Shown: piece after piece, positions 10,442-22,600 of the stretch
How positions within the stretch are numbered: position 1 is the first letter of the stretch
Layout of the letters: each line of letters begins with the position of its first letter
From: Hypholoma sublateritium FD-334 SS-4
Taxonomy: Eukaryota; Basidiomycota; Agaricomycetes; Agaricales; Strophariaceae
NCBI GenBank assembly: GCA_000827495.1
Contig: KN817542.1
Span: 46,178 to 110,177, forward strand
Direction of reading: 5' to 3'
DNA: 64,000 nucleotides
The notes under the pieces: generated by a model
What the model saw: only the letters and a program-made list of their open reading frames with translations
What the model was told of the DNA's origin: nothing
The model's database searches: none
Position numbers and translations under genes: made by a program

Positions 10442-13400
10442 TTAGTTAACAGCAGCCCGTTCTCTGCCTCGCACAACGGGGGCCCACTTCCAATTTTTCA
10501 CCTGGATCACCCACTCCGTCTCCATCCCATCCGACGCGGAGCCGTCCAGCACGTACACGCCCTCATCCGTGAAGCGGAACATGCCTTCTGTCATGTTGCG
10601 CTGCAGGACCTGCGTCGGCAGCAGCGCAACTTTGTCCGTCTCGACCTCGTCCTCAGCGCTGAGTGACCGGCGGCGGTACCCGTACAAGGGCGAGGACGCG
10701 AGGGCGTCTTTGTCGGGCTCCGGCGAGTGTACCGGCGACGGCCGGGAGGGTGATATACTGCGCGGCGGCGGCGTAGTCATACGCGAAGGCGGAGCAGCAG
10801 TGGCGGGGGAGATAGGGGCGGAAAGAGACGCTTTCGTAGCAGATTCAGGCGACGGCGCACTGGGTTGGACGTCAGCAGGCCGAGGGACAAGTTCTGTCGT
10901 GAGTGCTTCGGACGCAGGCTGATCGCTTTTATTGGCTGTTTCCGACGCATCGTCGAGCTGCATAACAGAGTCTGTGGTGGATTCCGTGGCCTCAGTAGGC
11001 TTTTCGGTGCTTTCAGCAACAGTTGGATCGTCCTCCACTACGACTTCGGTCTCCAGTATCAGCGCAAGCTCATACGTTCGTTCGACGGGCAGGGCAAACT
11101 CCGTAGTCAGAGCGCTGGGCGAAAGTAGGTAGCTTTCCTTCGCCGTTTCAAGAATGACAGGTCGACTGAGATCACGCTGAGACCGAACGGAAGAAGTCGT
11201 AATTGGCGTTTCCACGTCCTGCATCTCGACGTCCTCGGACTCCTGCATATGCCTGCGTTTGCGAGACAATGTCACATCAATGGAGGAGCCAACCGGGAAG
11301 AGGACGTCCTTGAGCATAGACGGAATATATTTGTATCTATGGAGGATATCAGAGTAGCCCAAAGAAACAGCGTAAAAAGCAAATACGCACCCCACACGCA
11401 ATTCGGCCCCGGCCCCGAGCCCGAACACTAGCGTCCGCACATCCATGAGTTTTTCCTCCTCCTGTTGGAAGCGCGATTTCTTCCTCGGTCGACCCACTTC
11501 CTCGTCCTCCTCGGCCTCGTCGGGTTCTTCTTGAATCACATCCAGCACCGTCGCATTGGGCATCCTCCGAGGCTGCACAGGCCATCCATCCCACCCGCGG
11601 CGGCGCTTGCGCCCCGCCAGGGTGCGGCTCAGGGGCCCGCATCCCGGCTGGTGGCCAAGCACCGCAGCACGCCGCTCTGCGTACTCGAGCAGCCGCTGTC
11701 CGCGATTGCGGCGTCCAACGCCGGCACCCTTGTGCGCAGATCCTCGCTGGACAAGGAGAAATATAATCAACACCATCTCACAAACGAAAGAAAAAGATGA
11801 ACCTCGACAAACTCCACGCCAACAATCTCGATCGCACTCCCGTCGTGGCCCGTGCCCCACGCGGCGCTGACGAGCGTCCGGCCGTCATCCTCCGGGTCGT
11901 CGAAGGTGAGCATTTCGCCGTCCGGCCCGTCAAGCCCGAGCCCGAACTCATCGCCCTCCTCTCCCGCGATACGCCCGCTCTGGCCCAGCGGATTGAAGCA
12001 GCGCTCGCCATAGCCGCCGACGAACCGCCCAACGATCTCCTCGCGTACGACCTCGGGGTCACCGGCGGCCTTAGCTGACGAACCGTCGCCCCCGACGCCA
12101 ACACCGCGCGCGAAAAGGCTCGCCGCGCTGGCGCCCGCACACCGGATCACGCGCACGTCGATGCGCAAATCGCGCCCGCGTGCCCGCGCCTTCCGCGCGC
12201 CGCTCCACGTCAGCCATCCCGAGTGCACGGCGCAGAGGAATATGTCCGAGTCGTCCGTGTACACGCGCCGCGAGCGGCGCGACCGCAGGCTCGACTGGCG
12301 CTTGACGGTGGGCCCGCTGCTCCCCGCCGCACCGTTGATATCGCCGTCGCGGAAGCTTGCGCCGAGCGTGCTGTTGCTGTTCTTCGCTGAAAGTGCGGCG
12401 CGCGTGCGCTTGCCGTTGGCGCTTGCGCCGGCCTTGCCCTTGCGCCCAGAGCGCGAGCGGACAGGGATGGGCGGCCGGGGGTTCGGGTCGAAGCCGCCGC
12501 CGCCCCATATGCGGGGGCGAAGCGGCTTCTCGGTCGGGATGAAGGCGCTCGGGATGAGGATCGTGGTGCGGGTCTCGACGTCGAGGAAAGGCACGGGGGG
12601 TTCGGGCAGCGAGTCGCTGATGAGCGTCGACGACGCCGCAAGCGGGCCAGACGACGGCGGCGACACGACGATCGCAGGCTCCGTCGCTTTCTCCGCTATA
12701 GGCTCCGGCGTCTTCTCCAGCCTCGCCTTCTCCACCGCGCGCTGCACGTCGCGTTCTTCCTCCTCCTGCTTCAGCTTCTGCGCGACCTTCTCCACCTGCG
12801 CCTTCTCCGCCTTCGCCTTCTCCTCCTCCTCGTCGATCTCGCCCTCCTCCATCGCCTGCTCTTCCGCCGCCTCCCGCGCCGCCTTCGCCGCCAGCGCCTC
12901 CTTCTCCTTCCGCTCCAGCTCCCGGCGCTCCTCCTCCTTCCTCGCGCGCTCCTCCTGCTCGCGCGCCTCCTTCTCCCGGCGCTCGCGCTCCGCCGCCTCG
13001 ACTCTCTCTTTCTCCGCGCGCGCACGCTCAATACGCTCTGCCTCGACGCGCTCACGCTCCGCCCGCTCGCGCTCGCGGCGCGCTGTCTCCTCCTCGCGCT
13101 CGCGCAGCCCGACGAGCCCGCTCCCGAGCTCGAAGAAGTACGGGAACGGCAGCGCGGGGTACACCCACGTGCCGAGGTCGACGCGCACGCGCGGGCGGCG
13201 GCCCTCGCCGTCTGCGTCCGCGCGCCACTCGTCCCATTCGTCCCAGTACTCGTCGTCGTTATCCGCCGCCGCGCCCGCCTCCGAGTCCGCGCTCGCCGGC
13301 GGTGGCGCGAATGCCTGCTGCTGGACCGGCGGCACCGGCGCGTGCGCGTGGGAGTGCGGCGGGGCGGGCACCAACTGCTGCTGTTGTTGTTGTTGCTGTT

Positions 13401-16400
13401 GCTGCTGGCGCAGCTGATGCTGGTGGTGCTGCTCCGCCTGGTGCTGCATCTGCATCTGTTGCTGGTGGTGCGCCACCGCCGCGGCCGCCGCGCGCTCGTC
13501 GGGGTACTCGCGCTCGCGGTCCGGGTCCCTGTCACGCTCGCGCAACCCGCGCTCGCGGTGCGCCATCATGTACTCGGACCCATCGTACCAGTCCTCCGGC
13601 ATGCCGAGGCCCAGCCCGCCGTGCCCGCCCGACGGCCCGCGCACATGTTGCGGCGGTGCCATCGCGTGCGCGTGGGCATGGTGCATCTGCGCCTCGCCCG
13701 CGTCGAGCATCGGCTCGTCGCGCCGCTCGCGGTGGTGCGCGAACTCGCCGCCCGGCGCGTACATCCCATCGTCCGGCGACGCGCCACCGTGCGCGAGTCG
13801 CGCGGGATGGTACCCACCGAGCTGTTGTTGCTGTTGCTGTTGCTGGTGAGCCTGCATCTGCGTCATGCGCGGGTGCTGCATCGCATGTGGCGGCGGTGGG
13901 TACCCCATATGTTCGCCCGGGTACGCGCCATCGTCCGCGCGGCGCTCGCGGTCACGGCTGCGGTCGCGATCACGCAAGTCCCGCTCGCGCTCACCAGTTT
14001 TCAGCGCCGGCGCATACATCTCGCGGCCCTTCTCCCTCCCGGCCTCGCGCTCCCGGTCGCGCGTGCGGTCGTCTTTCCCCACAACACTATTGCGCCCCGA
14101 GCGGCGCCCATCGCGCTCGGCCTCCCGCGGCGGGCGCTCGCGTTCGATCCGCTGCACCTCCCTCTCGCGCTCGATCCTCTGCACCTCCCGATCCCGCTCG
14201 ATGCGCTGCACCTCGCGCTCCCTCTCCGCCCTCTGCGCCTCCCTATCGCGTTCCATCCGCTGTGTCTCCCGCTCGCGCTTCTCCGGCTGTGCACCGAGGC
14301 CGAGCCCGATGCCGAGCCCCACGCCAATTCCTCCGGGGCCCATGACGCCCGCCACGCCGCCCGGCGGCGCAGGCGACGCGCGACGCGAGCCCCCGCGCTC
14401 ACCCGCCGTCGCGGTAACGAACGACGTGTGGAACTGCGTCTGGAACTGCTTCTGCGGCGGCGGCCCGGTGCTACCGCCTGCGCTCGAGCTCGATGCAGGC
14501 GGCGCTGCAGATGACGGCTGAGCTTGCGCAGAGCTGCCAGAAGCCGCTACGCTCCGCGGCGAGAGCGCGCCTGAAGGGGCACCGGATGCACCGCGCGAAT
14601 GGCCCGACGCCGGCGGGGGTGGCGCGTGGTGGTGGGCGTGCGCGATTGCGTGAGGACGGCCGTGCGGGTCGGTGTACGTATGCGTAGGGTGGATGTGCGA
14701 GTGTCCATGCGCGCCTGGATGCGGGAGGTGGCCCTGCGGGTGCACGAACGGGTGCGGGTTCGCTAGCTCTGCACGTCCACGCGGTTGCTGCGGTGGCTGT
14801 TGCTGTTGCTGCTGTGACTGTTGCTGCTGCGCGGGCGGCGGGCCGCCTGACGGATACCCAGCGGACGACGACGCGCGGTGCGCGGGCGGTGCTGGAGGCG
14901 GGCGCTCACGCTCGGCCCAATCGCGCTCCTTCCGTTCCCGCTCCAAGCGCTCCCGCTCCATACGGTCGCGTTCTCGGTCCATGCGCTCGCGCTCCATACG
15001 CTCTCGCTCCCGCTGGTCGCGCTCGTGGCCAATATGTTTCAGTACCACGCCTTCCGGAGATGGAGGGCGCCGCTCGCCCGTGCGCTCGACACCCATTGAA
15101 ATGGTGGCCAGCGGCGGTTGGGCGGGGATGCCGGGACCGATGGCACGCTCGCGATCTCGCTCCCTGTTGTCGCGCTCGCGCTCCCTCTCCCTCTCCCGCA
15201 GAGTCTCTCGTTCTCTCTCCCTTTCTCTCTCTCTATCCCGCTCCTTCTCGCGCTCGCGCTCGGCCTGCTGCTGCTGCATTGCCTGGTGTACCGCTTGTTG
15301 CATGCTTTGCTGATTCCCGGGTTCCATGTACCCGCGCGAAAGAGGCGGCGGCGGCGGCGGAGCACGATAATCGCGCTCCTTGTTCAGGTACTCGCGTGCA
15401 TCGCGCACGTCCCGCGGATCACGCACATCACGCACGTCACGGGTGCCACGCATTAGGACATCGCGGCCGTCACGCATTTGGACATCGCGCATCTGTACGT
15501 CCTCCACATCGCGGTCGCGGGTGGCACCGCTTGCGCGACGCGCAACGCCGGGCGGTGACACCGTAGGGTGTGCAGACCCAACCACGTGGCCCGGGGGTCC
15601 GCTGTGGCCGATACGGGAACTGACGGATGGCGAGCGTTCGTGCGTGCGCATATGGGGGCGCGCGTGCGGTGGGTCGTCTATACAATCAAAAAAAGTCAGC
15701 ACAAGGTTCGGTGCGTGTAGACGTGACTGTATGCGTCGTCCGGCGAACGCGGACGGGACAAATGGTAGACAGCAGGGACCCACATCAGCCCCGCCGGGCC
15801 CCTGACACACCATCGAAAAACAAGAAAAAGACGCACCGATACCATAGCCTGCTGTTCCGGGCCCAACGAGCGGCGCGCCCGCACTCGAGGCATTGGACAG
15901 ACGGCGCCGCGGGATGCTGTCTGCGCGGTCGCGCCCGATGCCGCTGCTCATGCTCTCGGCGCGCTCACGGGCAAGCGATATGCCCTCGCGCGACGGGGGG
16001 CCGAGGGCGAGGGGCGGGAGGCGGGTGTCGCGGGCGAGGCCCATGTCGCGGCTGGTCTCGCGGGAGCGGCCGATGTCTTGCTCGCGTTCCCAAGCCTCGC
16101 GTTCGCGATCGCGCTCCCACTCCCGCTCCCTGTCTCTCTCTCGCATGTCGCGGTCGCGGTCTCGTTCGCGCTGGCGCTCTGCCTCGCGCTCCCTCTCCCT
16201 ATCTCTCTCTCTTTCACGGTCGCGGGGCAGCATATGGTCCGTCGGCGCGCGCGGGTCCGCGTTCGCGTGTGGATGCGGGTGGACGCCCAGCTGGCTCACG
16301 GGCGGCGGCGGTGCGTTGTATGGAGCGGGCGCGGACACGGGCGGAGGGGCGTTGGTCGGGGGAGTCGGGGTGGTGGTGGTGGTGATGCTCAGAAACACAG

Positions 16401-17139
16401 CGCCGGGGCCAACCCCGCCCGTGACAGATGCCGTGGGAACGCCCACGTGACGGTCGGCAAAACCCGACGCCAGCAAATTGCTGGACGGTGAGGATTGCCC
16501 CCAGGCACCGCCGCCCGGGGGCCATGGCGCGCCGCCATGCGCGTGCGCGTGCTCGGCGGTAGCGTTGGCGCCGCGTGGATTAGCCCCTGGGTGCGCCGGG
16601 GGCGTGCGGGGCCGCGCATGGGGGTCTGCGCGGTGTGCGACGGGGCCTGCTGGCGGCGGGGCGTGCGCGGCGGGGTGGGCGTCGACGAGCTGGCGCAGCG
16701 TCGGGGACGCGTGTGCGCCGCGCGGGCTGGCGAGGACGAGGGGTGCGCCGGGGGCGTGGCGCATCTGGAGCGGCGAGCGCGGGGGCGGGTGGAACGGGGT
16801 GGACGGCGACGAGGACGCGGGGCGGGCGTGGGGCGGGGACGAGTGGGACTGGGAGCCTGCGCGGGGGCGCGGGGGATAGGGGGCGCGGGGGTCGGGTGCG
16901 TGGGCGGCGGCGGCGGCGGGCGGGAGCCACGGGGGGTCTGTGGCGGGCGGGGGGTCGTGGGCGCTCGCGGGACGGGGGACGGGCCAGGTCTGTGCGCGCG
17001 GGGTGCGCCATGGCTGGGGCGCGGGGGCCTGCGCCTGCGGCGGGGGGTGCTGTGGGTGTGACGGGTTCTGTGACGGGGGGGCTGCGGGCCTGCGCCGGTC
17101 GTCTGAGGGCGAGTCCTGGAGGAGGGCAGCGACGTTCAT
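10442..17139 (-). CDS. RXT3: Rxt3-like subunit of the Rpd3L histone deacetylase complex, large low-complexity form
   Basis: Four exons, 17139-15837, 15677-11803, 11746-11391 and 11336-10442, all GT-AG and phase-consistent, give 2142 residues. I start at MNVAALLQDSPSDDRRRP because the frame upstream lacks a better ATG context. Most of the first 1500 residues is low complexity: Pro/Ala/His-rich, long Arg-Glu/Arg-Asp runs (RERERDRERE type), and several polyGln tracts (about 13.38, 13.83 and 14.8 kb). The conserved part follows: TRTTILIPSAFIPTEKPLRP, RIWGGGGF, VYTDDSDIFLCAVHSGW, RDLRIDVRVIR and AWGTGHDGSAIEIVGVEFVE, which I recognise as the Rxt3 domain (histone deacetylation protein Rxt3). Known family role: subunit of the large Rpd3 HDAC complex in the nucleus. 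The C-terminal 400 residues, with an acidic linker, are lineage-specific. The gene is strikingly GC-rich compared with its neighbours. Confidence 0.75.
13376..13406. repeat. trinucleotide repeat coding polyglutamine
   Basis: CTG/TTG triplets on the + strand, read as CAG/CAA on the coding minus strand, encode a Gln run in the Rxt3-like protein. Related tracts occur near 13821-13847 and 14792-14830. Such repeats often vary in length between strains. Confidence 0.8.
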
Positions 17140-18189
17140 GGTGGTCAGTGGGAAGGAAACGCAACGCCCTCCGAATTTCAATCGTCGATCACCAGATCCT
17201 ATCGAGATCCACGCACATCGGGCCCACGCCCCAATTTCTTCCGTTGCTTGGTCACGCCCCCAAAGCCTCGATGCTTCCACGTAAGGCACATATCAATCAT
17301 ATCGTCATCCCCACATTCCCTGCCCGTCGTAATTATCCACTCACCGCTTGTGATATCGCACAATCATCTATCATCATCATAATCGTCAACGTCTACGCCA
17401 ACGCCCACCCGGAAATAGCACTAGCTACTTTGTTTCGACATCTGCGCATCAAAAGTGCCGAGCACACCACAAATAACGCCCCAGCGACCAAGTGCCTCGG
17501 CGCAAATTCACTGTCCAAACACGCCCGTCCGCGGGGCAGCGGGCAAGGCGGGCCATTGGCGAAACAAGCGCCGGCCCCTGCCAAGTCATGTTCCCCAGTA
17601 CGACGGGCGTCACCAAGAACGACACACACGCCGAGGCCCAGCTTACAATCTCAAGAAACAGGAATAGCAACGCCGGCTCTATCGAAGTTCCCATCATATC
17701 AGGAGATGTCTTCGTGTGTTCTAGACGAATACTATTTCCCGACTCTCGGGCATTAGGGCCCCCCGGCGCCTAAATTGCACCTGAACCGTGCACGTCCAAA
17801 GCTTGCGCTCTTGTTTATCTGCCCGCGACACTCGGTCAGGTATGTATGCCCAAAAGCGTAAATGCACTCACTCCGCGAATATGAGCCGGATCTAACGGAC
17901 CGACAACGTGCGGAACTTGTCAAAATCTTACATAAATCCTGCTTGCCCGCCAACCCGAGTGAAGACTAGCATGATGAACAGAAGATGTACAACGAATCTG
18001 TCATCGACTCTGGGCTACGGCGTACCCCGCTGCCACAGGATTTGCAATGCCTTTCCATCTGCCGCCCTGCCAAAGTCGGTTCTTTTAGCAACATGTATCA
18101 ATTTCTGACAACCAAGAAATAGACATACTCATAACTTCCTCTCCACCATCCCACACCACTACAAATCCCTTCTTTCATCCGAAAGATCG
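17140..18189. other. intergenic; possible small membrane ORF not supported
   Basis: About 1 kb containing the promoter of the Rxt3-like gene. A minus-strand frame at 17697-17449 (82 codons) begins with a hydrophobic stretch (EPALLFLFLEIVSWASACVS) and contains GTAAGC, so a small spliced gene is possible, but I recognise no family and give it little weight. Confidence 0.3.
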
Positions 18190-19917
18190 TTAATCCCTCC
18201 AGTTGTGTTCATGCGCACCAGTTATACCAGCAACGGTATTGCACCACCCCTTGCCGACAAATGGGACAATCCCATTGAAATCCACATATTTCAGTTGTGG
18301 AAAAACAACGGCAAGGTAGCGTCCCACGACCATTGCGCTTTCAAGGCTAGGTTTATGAATTACTAATTCGGTCCGGATAGGCTGCCGAAATATGAGCCAC
18401 TCCAGTCCATGCGACATAGCGCCGCTCGGAACCAGCGCATGTTCCGGGTCCGGGTCGACGTCCAGTATCAGCGCCCGCTCCATGATCTCCAATTCCACGG
18501 GGTCTATGGGAAAAGGCACATATATCTCGAGCGATAACAATCTGGGGCAGCACTCAGCGATTCGAGGAAAAGACAGGAACATATATTTTGTCGCCAGACA
18601 CAGTTGTTCAAGTTGCGTCCAGTATCGAACGTCGAGCCTGAGGCATTCAAGCGAATCTAAACCGTCCGGCAACCGTACCAGGAGGTCGCTCAGTGGCTGG
18701 TCACCGTTTCTGTCCACCACCACAGTAGGGGCGAAGATGTCCAGGTGCTTCAGCGACTTCCATTTCCTGATGAACCCGAGCGCATTCCAGTGGAACGGGC
18801 TATCTTCGGTGTCCACGTCCAAGACAAACCACTCGACCGAAGCAAAGTGCGTGACGGCATTTGTAAAACAGTGTTCGAACATTGCCAGATTCTGGTCCTC
18901 GGAGCTGACCCAGGTCTCCAGAGACAGTGCCTTCAGATTGGGTATGTGTTTGGAGATCGCACCAACAACAGCGCATACAAACACCGAGGATCCCACAACC
19001 TTCAGGCGCTCGAGCTTGTCCAGTAGCGGAAGCTCTGTAGGAAAGACGGTAGACGGAATCACAAGATTGCGGCGCCTGTCGCACGAGCACTCCAGGGTAA
19101 GGTCGCGCAAAGTCAGAACACGGGCGACAGCCTTGGTCAGAATCTCCACGGCACGATCTGCCTTATGGCCGACTGCCAGGACAAGTGAGAGGCGGCTCAA
19201 GCTTGAAAATTGCTGCAAAACTTGGAGGCAGTTTTCGATTAATTGTCTTTGCAATACTCTCATCGTAAGAGTGACAAGCGAACCCGGCTTCATGCGCGAA
19301 AGCCGAGCGAGAAAGGTTTCGACGTGCAGTTCAGAGCCTCCTACTCCTATTAAATCGACCTTCGAAAGAGTTGGCGATGGGATACGGCAAAGGCCTTGCA
19401 AATGTTCCCATCCGAATTCATTCAGGTCGATGGCGGTGAAACTTCGAAGGCAAGGAAGCAGCCTGAACTCGGGAGGAAATCTGTTGAATATGTCGATATA
19501 GTCCGCTATATTTGTGTGTTCTTCGTCGAGGTCTGTCAACGTAAGATGTCGAACGCGTCGGCGATACTGATCTGCTCTTTGTGTTATCAGATCCTTTACG
19601 GAGACAACGTCCATTTTCTGCGGAGATAATCAACATATTTTTACTATAAAATCAACAGAGGCGCATACAGAGAGGTCCTCATTTGTTGCCGTCCAATTCT
19701 CGGGGATGGGAATGAGGTCCAAAATCGGGGAAATAGAGTTCAAAGACCTCCAGAGAACATTCATGGCTGGGTCGAGAAAGTCCTTTGATGTGAGGGCTGC
19801 CCATAGCAGGAGCTTCTTGCGTGAATGACTGTAGTGATGACTGATAGGAAAGGCGTCGAAAACTATTTCCATGAGGTCTAGGTTACCGAAGACCATGGCT
19901 TTGGGATTTGAAAACAA
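18190..19917 (-). CDS. F-box/leucine-rich-repeat protein, copy 3
   Basis: Exons 19917-19669 and 19617-18190, 51-nt intron, 558 residues. The F-box sits at the very N-terminus: MVFGNLDLMEIVFDAF, then LLLWAALTSKDFLDPAMNVLW. The start may be at 19917 (MFSNPKAMVF) or 19893 (MVFGN); I kept the longer. Exon 2 begins with a conserved DLITQRADQYRRRVRHLTL block and continues with LRRs, ending in FPQLKYVDFNGIVPFVGKGW. It is clearly paralogous to the gene at 20477 (same strand, same intron position) and to the remnant at 1480, and only distantly related to copies 1 and 2. Presumed SCF substrate receptor. Confidence 0.85.
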
Positions 19918-20476
19918 TTGACCACTTTGAAGGGAATCAGGTCAGTAAAGCTGAAGCTTTGAAATACACGGGTTCGAGTCGACAACGGTGCATTGCCAGG
20001 AGATTGCAAATTAGAGAATCGAGATAGAAAACGCACTCGAATGCATTTATACGACAAGTCGATTGTTCATCACCATGCACTCCAGCTGGAGTGCATGAAA
20101 GAGGTTCGTGTTCCAGTGAAGCCATCTTAGCAAAGTTCCAGAAGTCAGTGGGGTTGAAGAAAGCGAGGTCAACCTTGGGACAACCTGGTTGAAAACAACC
20201 CAGTGCGCATCGGCCGCGGACTTCGAATTTTCTCCGAGTCTGCTGTGCGGCTGAGCGCTCGCCGTTTCCACTCTTGAGCAATGTGACGAACTTACGGCAA
20301 GCCATTACTTTATTACATTGCAGCTGACAGAGAATTTATTTCTTCAGATGATGATTAATATACAGCAAGTCAGCTTATAGCTTTCTCTTTACCATGCCAC
20401 TGACAGTGCCCCAGCCCCAACCCAGCCCCTACGATTAGTTTTTCTTCTGCGAGACCACTGAATATTGTCACTCCTT
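19918..20476 (-). other. upstream segment of F-box copy 3, homologous to that of copy 4
   Basis: Read on the minus strand, about 20305-19935 aligns with about 22549-22180 upstream of F-box copy 4. One frame is conserved in both: SGTLLRWLHWNTNLFHAL here and SGPLLGWVHWDRNLFQAL there. In this copy the frame ends in TAA shortly after RLVV. Both copies have a splice-donor-like site at the same aligned position (GTGCGT here, GTGAGC there). It could be a 5' leader exon, an upstream ORF or a lost N-terminal exon. No independent gene is assigned. Confidence 0.45.
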
Positions 20477-22159
20477 CTATTTAGATTTATGCACACCAAT
20501 GCTCCCAGAAATGGTATTGCACCACCTCTTCCCAACAACCTCGACGACCCCATTGAAATTGACATTTTCAAGTCGTGGAAAAATAGCACGCAGGTAGCGC
20601 GCCACGATCATTGCGCTTTCATGACTAGGCTTACGACCTGTATATTTTGGAGGGACAGGGTCCCGAAATGCGAGCCACCTCAGTCCATGCGGGACGGCAT
20701 CGCTCGAAGCTCCGTGTTCAGGGTCTCGGTGGATTCCTGGCGTCAATGCATGCTTCATGATCTCCAATTCTGCAGGGTCCACTGGGAAGGGGATATATAT
20801 GTTGAGCGACAGTAGTTTGGGGAAGCACTCGGCGATTCGAGGAAAAGCAAGGAATGTATGCTTCGTTATCGGGCACAATTTTCCGTGTTTAAGATGCCGA
20901 AAATGTTGAACGTTGAGTGTAAGGCATTCAAGGGATTCTAGACCGTTCGGCAATACCAGGTAAGGGCTTGACTCGTCCCCACCGCTGTCTACTACAATAG
21001 TGGGGGTCAGGATGTCCAGGCGCTTCAGCGACTTCCAGTTCCCAACGAACTTGAGCAGATTCCAATGGAATGGGTCATCCTCAGTCGCCACGTCTAAGAG
21101 AAATCGCTCGACCAAGGGAACATGTACAGTGGCATCCTTGAAGCAGCGTTCCACCATTGCCAGACTTTCGTCGCCAAAGCTGGTCTTCAGAAATAGTGTT
21201 TTCAAATTCGGCATGTGCCTGGAGGTCGCACCAACAACAGCGCACATTAACGACGCAGGTCCGATGACTTCCAGGCTCTCGAGTTTGTCCAATAATGGAA
21301 TCCCCGCGGGAAAGACGGTAGACGGAACTACAAGATCATCGCATTCGTCGCACCAACATGCCAAGGTAAGGTAGCGCAAATTCACGAGACGAACAATAGT
21401 CTTGAGGAGATTTTCCGCCGTCATATTTGCCATGTTGCTCAGGCCCAGCGAGAGGTGTTTCAAATTCGAATATTGTTGCAAAACTCGGAGACAATTTGCG
21501 GTTGGCCCTCCTTCCAAGCCGAGAGTGACCAGAGACCCCGACTTCATGCGCGAAAGCCGCGCGAGAAAGTTCTCGACGCGCACTCTTGAGCCTTGGTCGA
21601 TTCCCCAAAAATCGACTCTCGAAAGAGTTGGCGACGGGATATAGAAAAGGCCCTGCAGATCTTCCCACTTGAATCTATCTAGTTTATACACAGTGAAACT
21701 TTGAAGGCAGGGAAATAACCTGAACTCGGATGGAAGCCTGTTGAACAAGTAGATATAGTCCGCAATACTCGGAAGTCCGTCGCGACCTGTCAAAGTAAGA
21801 TGCCTAACACGTCTGCGATACTGTTCTGCTCTCTGGGTGATCACGTCTTCCTCGGAAATATCATCCATTGCCTGCAGAACGAATCAACATATATATACTA
21901 ACGCAGTGACAGAGGTGCGTACGGAGAGGTCCTCGTTTGTTGCAGTCCAACTTAAACACTTCTTGGGGTTTGGAATAAGGCTCAAAATCGGGAATAGCGA
22001 GTCCAAAGACCGCCAGAGAGCGTTCATAGCTGGGTTGAAGAAGTCTTTTGATGTGAGGGCTGCCCAGAGCAGGAATTGTCTAGTTGAAAGACCGCCACTG
22101 TTGCCGGCAGAAAAGGCGTTGAAAACCATTTCCATAATGTCTAGGTTACCGAAAACCAT
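20477..22159 (-). CDS. F-box/leucine-rich-repeat protein, copy 4
   Basis: Exons 22159-21923 and 21871-20477, 51-nt intron, 543 residues. N-terminal F-box MVFGNLDIMEMVFNAF plus LLWAALTSKDFFNPAMNALW; exon 2 opens with EEDVITQRAEQYRRRVRHL. It matches copy 3 along its length, including the C-terminal block FPRLENVNFNGVVEVVGKRW. The two genes and their upstream segments form a tandem duplication of about 2.2 kb per unit. Function inferred only from family: SCF-type substrate recognition by the LRR face. No extra domains seen. Confidence 0.85.
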
Positions 22160-22600
22160 GGCTTTGGAATTTGACGATAATCGAACACTTCAAGAAACAT
22201 GAGGATTTATGTCAGCTTAGTTGAATCTTTGAAGTAGCTATATGGTGCGTTGATTGCTGGCAGCGACGATGTCAATGGAAAGCTCACTTGAAGGCATTTG
22301 TACGACAAGTTGGCAGTTCATTGCCGCGACTTCCTCCTTTAACGCCTGAAAGAGATTCCTGTCCCAGTGAACCCATCCCAGCAAAGGTCCAGAGGTGAAG
22401 GCACGGTGCAGGTGAGGTTGAGGTGAGGTCGAAAAAAGCGAGCAAACTTGGTGCTTGCGGTGATCCTCTTGCGGGTCGGTAACTGCCGCGGACTTTGAAC
22501 TTTCGGCGTTATAATTCTCACCTGATGTCGTTTTGTTGAGCAATGTCATGACCTGGGGAGCAAATCAATACTTTGATACATTCTGTGTGAGGAAATTTCA
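22160..22600 (-). other. coding-like segment upstream of F-box copy 4
   Basis: A minus-strand frame starting at 22549 (MTLLNKTTSGENYNAESSKS) runs 103 codons and is conserved with the segment upstream of copy 3, mostly by conservative changes (LVVQMPSSELSID is specific to this copy). A donor-like GTGAGC lies at about 22286, and an acceptor AAAG directly precedes the CCATGG of the F-box exon in both copies, so splicing onto the F-box exon would be in frame here. This may be a true 5' exon of copy 4. Confidence 0.4.

Noticed and set aside
12071..13535. Minus-strand Arg-rich frames inside the Rxt3-like gene
   Set aside because: Alternative frames of the same GC-rich exon; the Rxt3 domain lies in the chosen frame.
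12161..14514. Long + strand open frames (up to 418 codons) rich in Ser, Arg and Ala
   Set aside because: They are antisense to the GC-rich Rxt3-like gene; their composition is the mirror of RE/RD and polyGln codons and they contain no domain.
15678..15836. In-frame continuation through this part of the Rxt3-like gene
   Set aside because: The stretch has a GTGCGT donor, a TATAG acceptor and non-matching composition (Cys/Phe-rich translation), and its removal keeps the frame; treated as a 159-nt intron.
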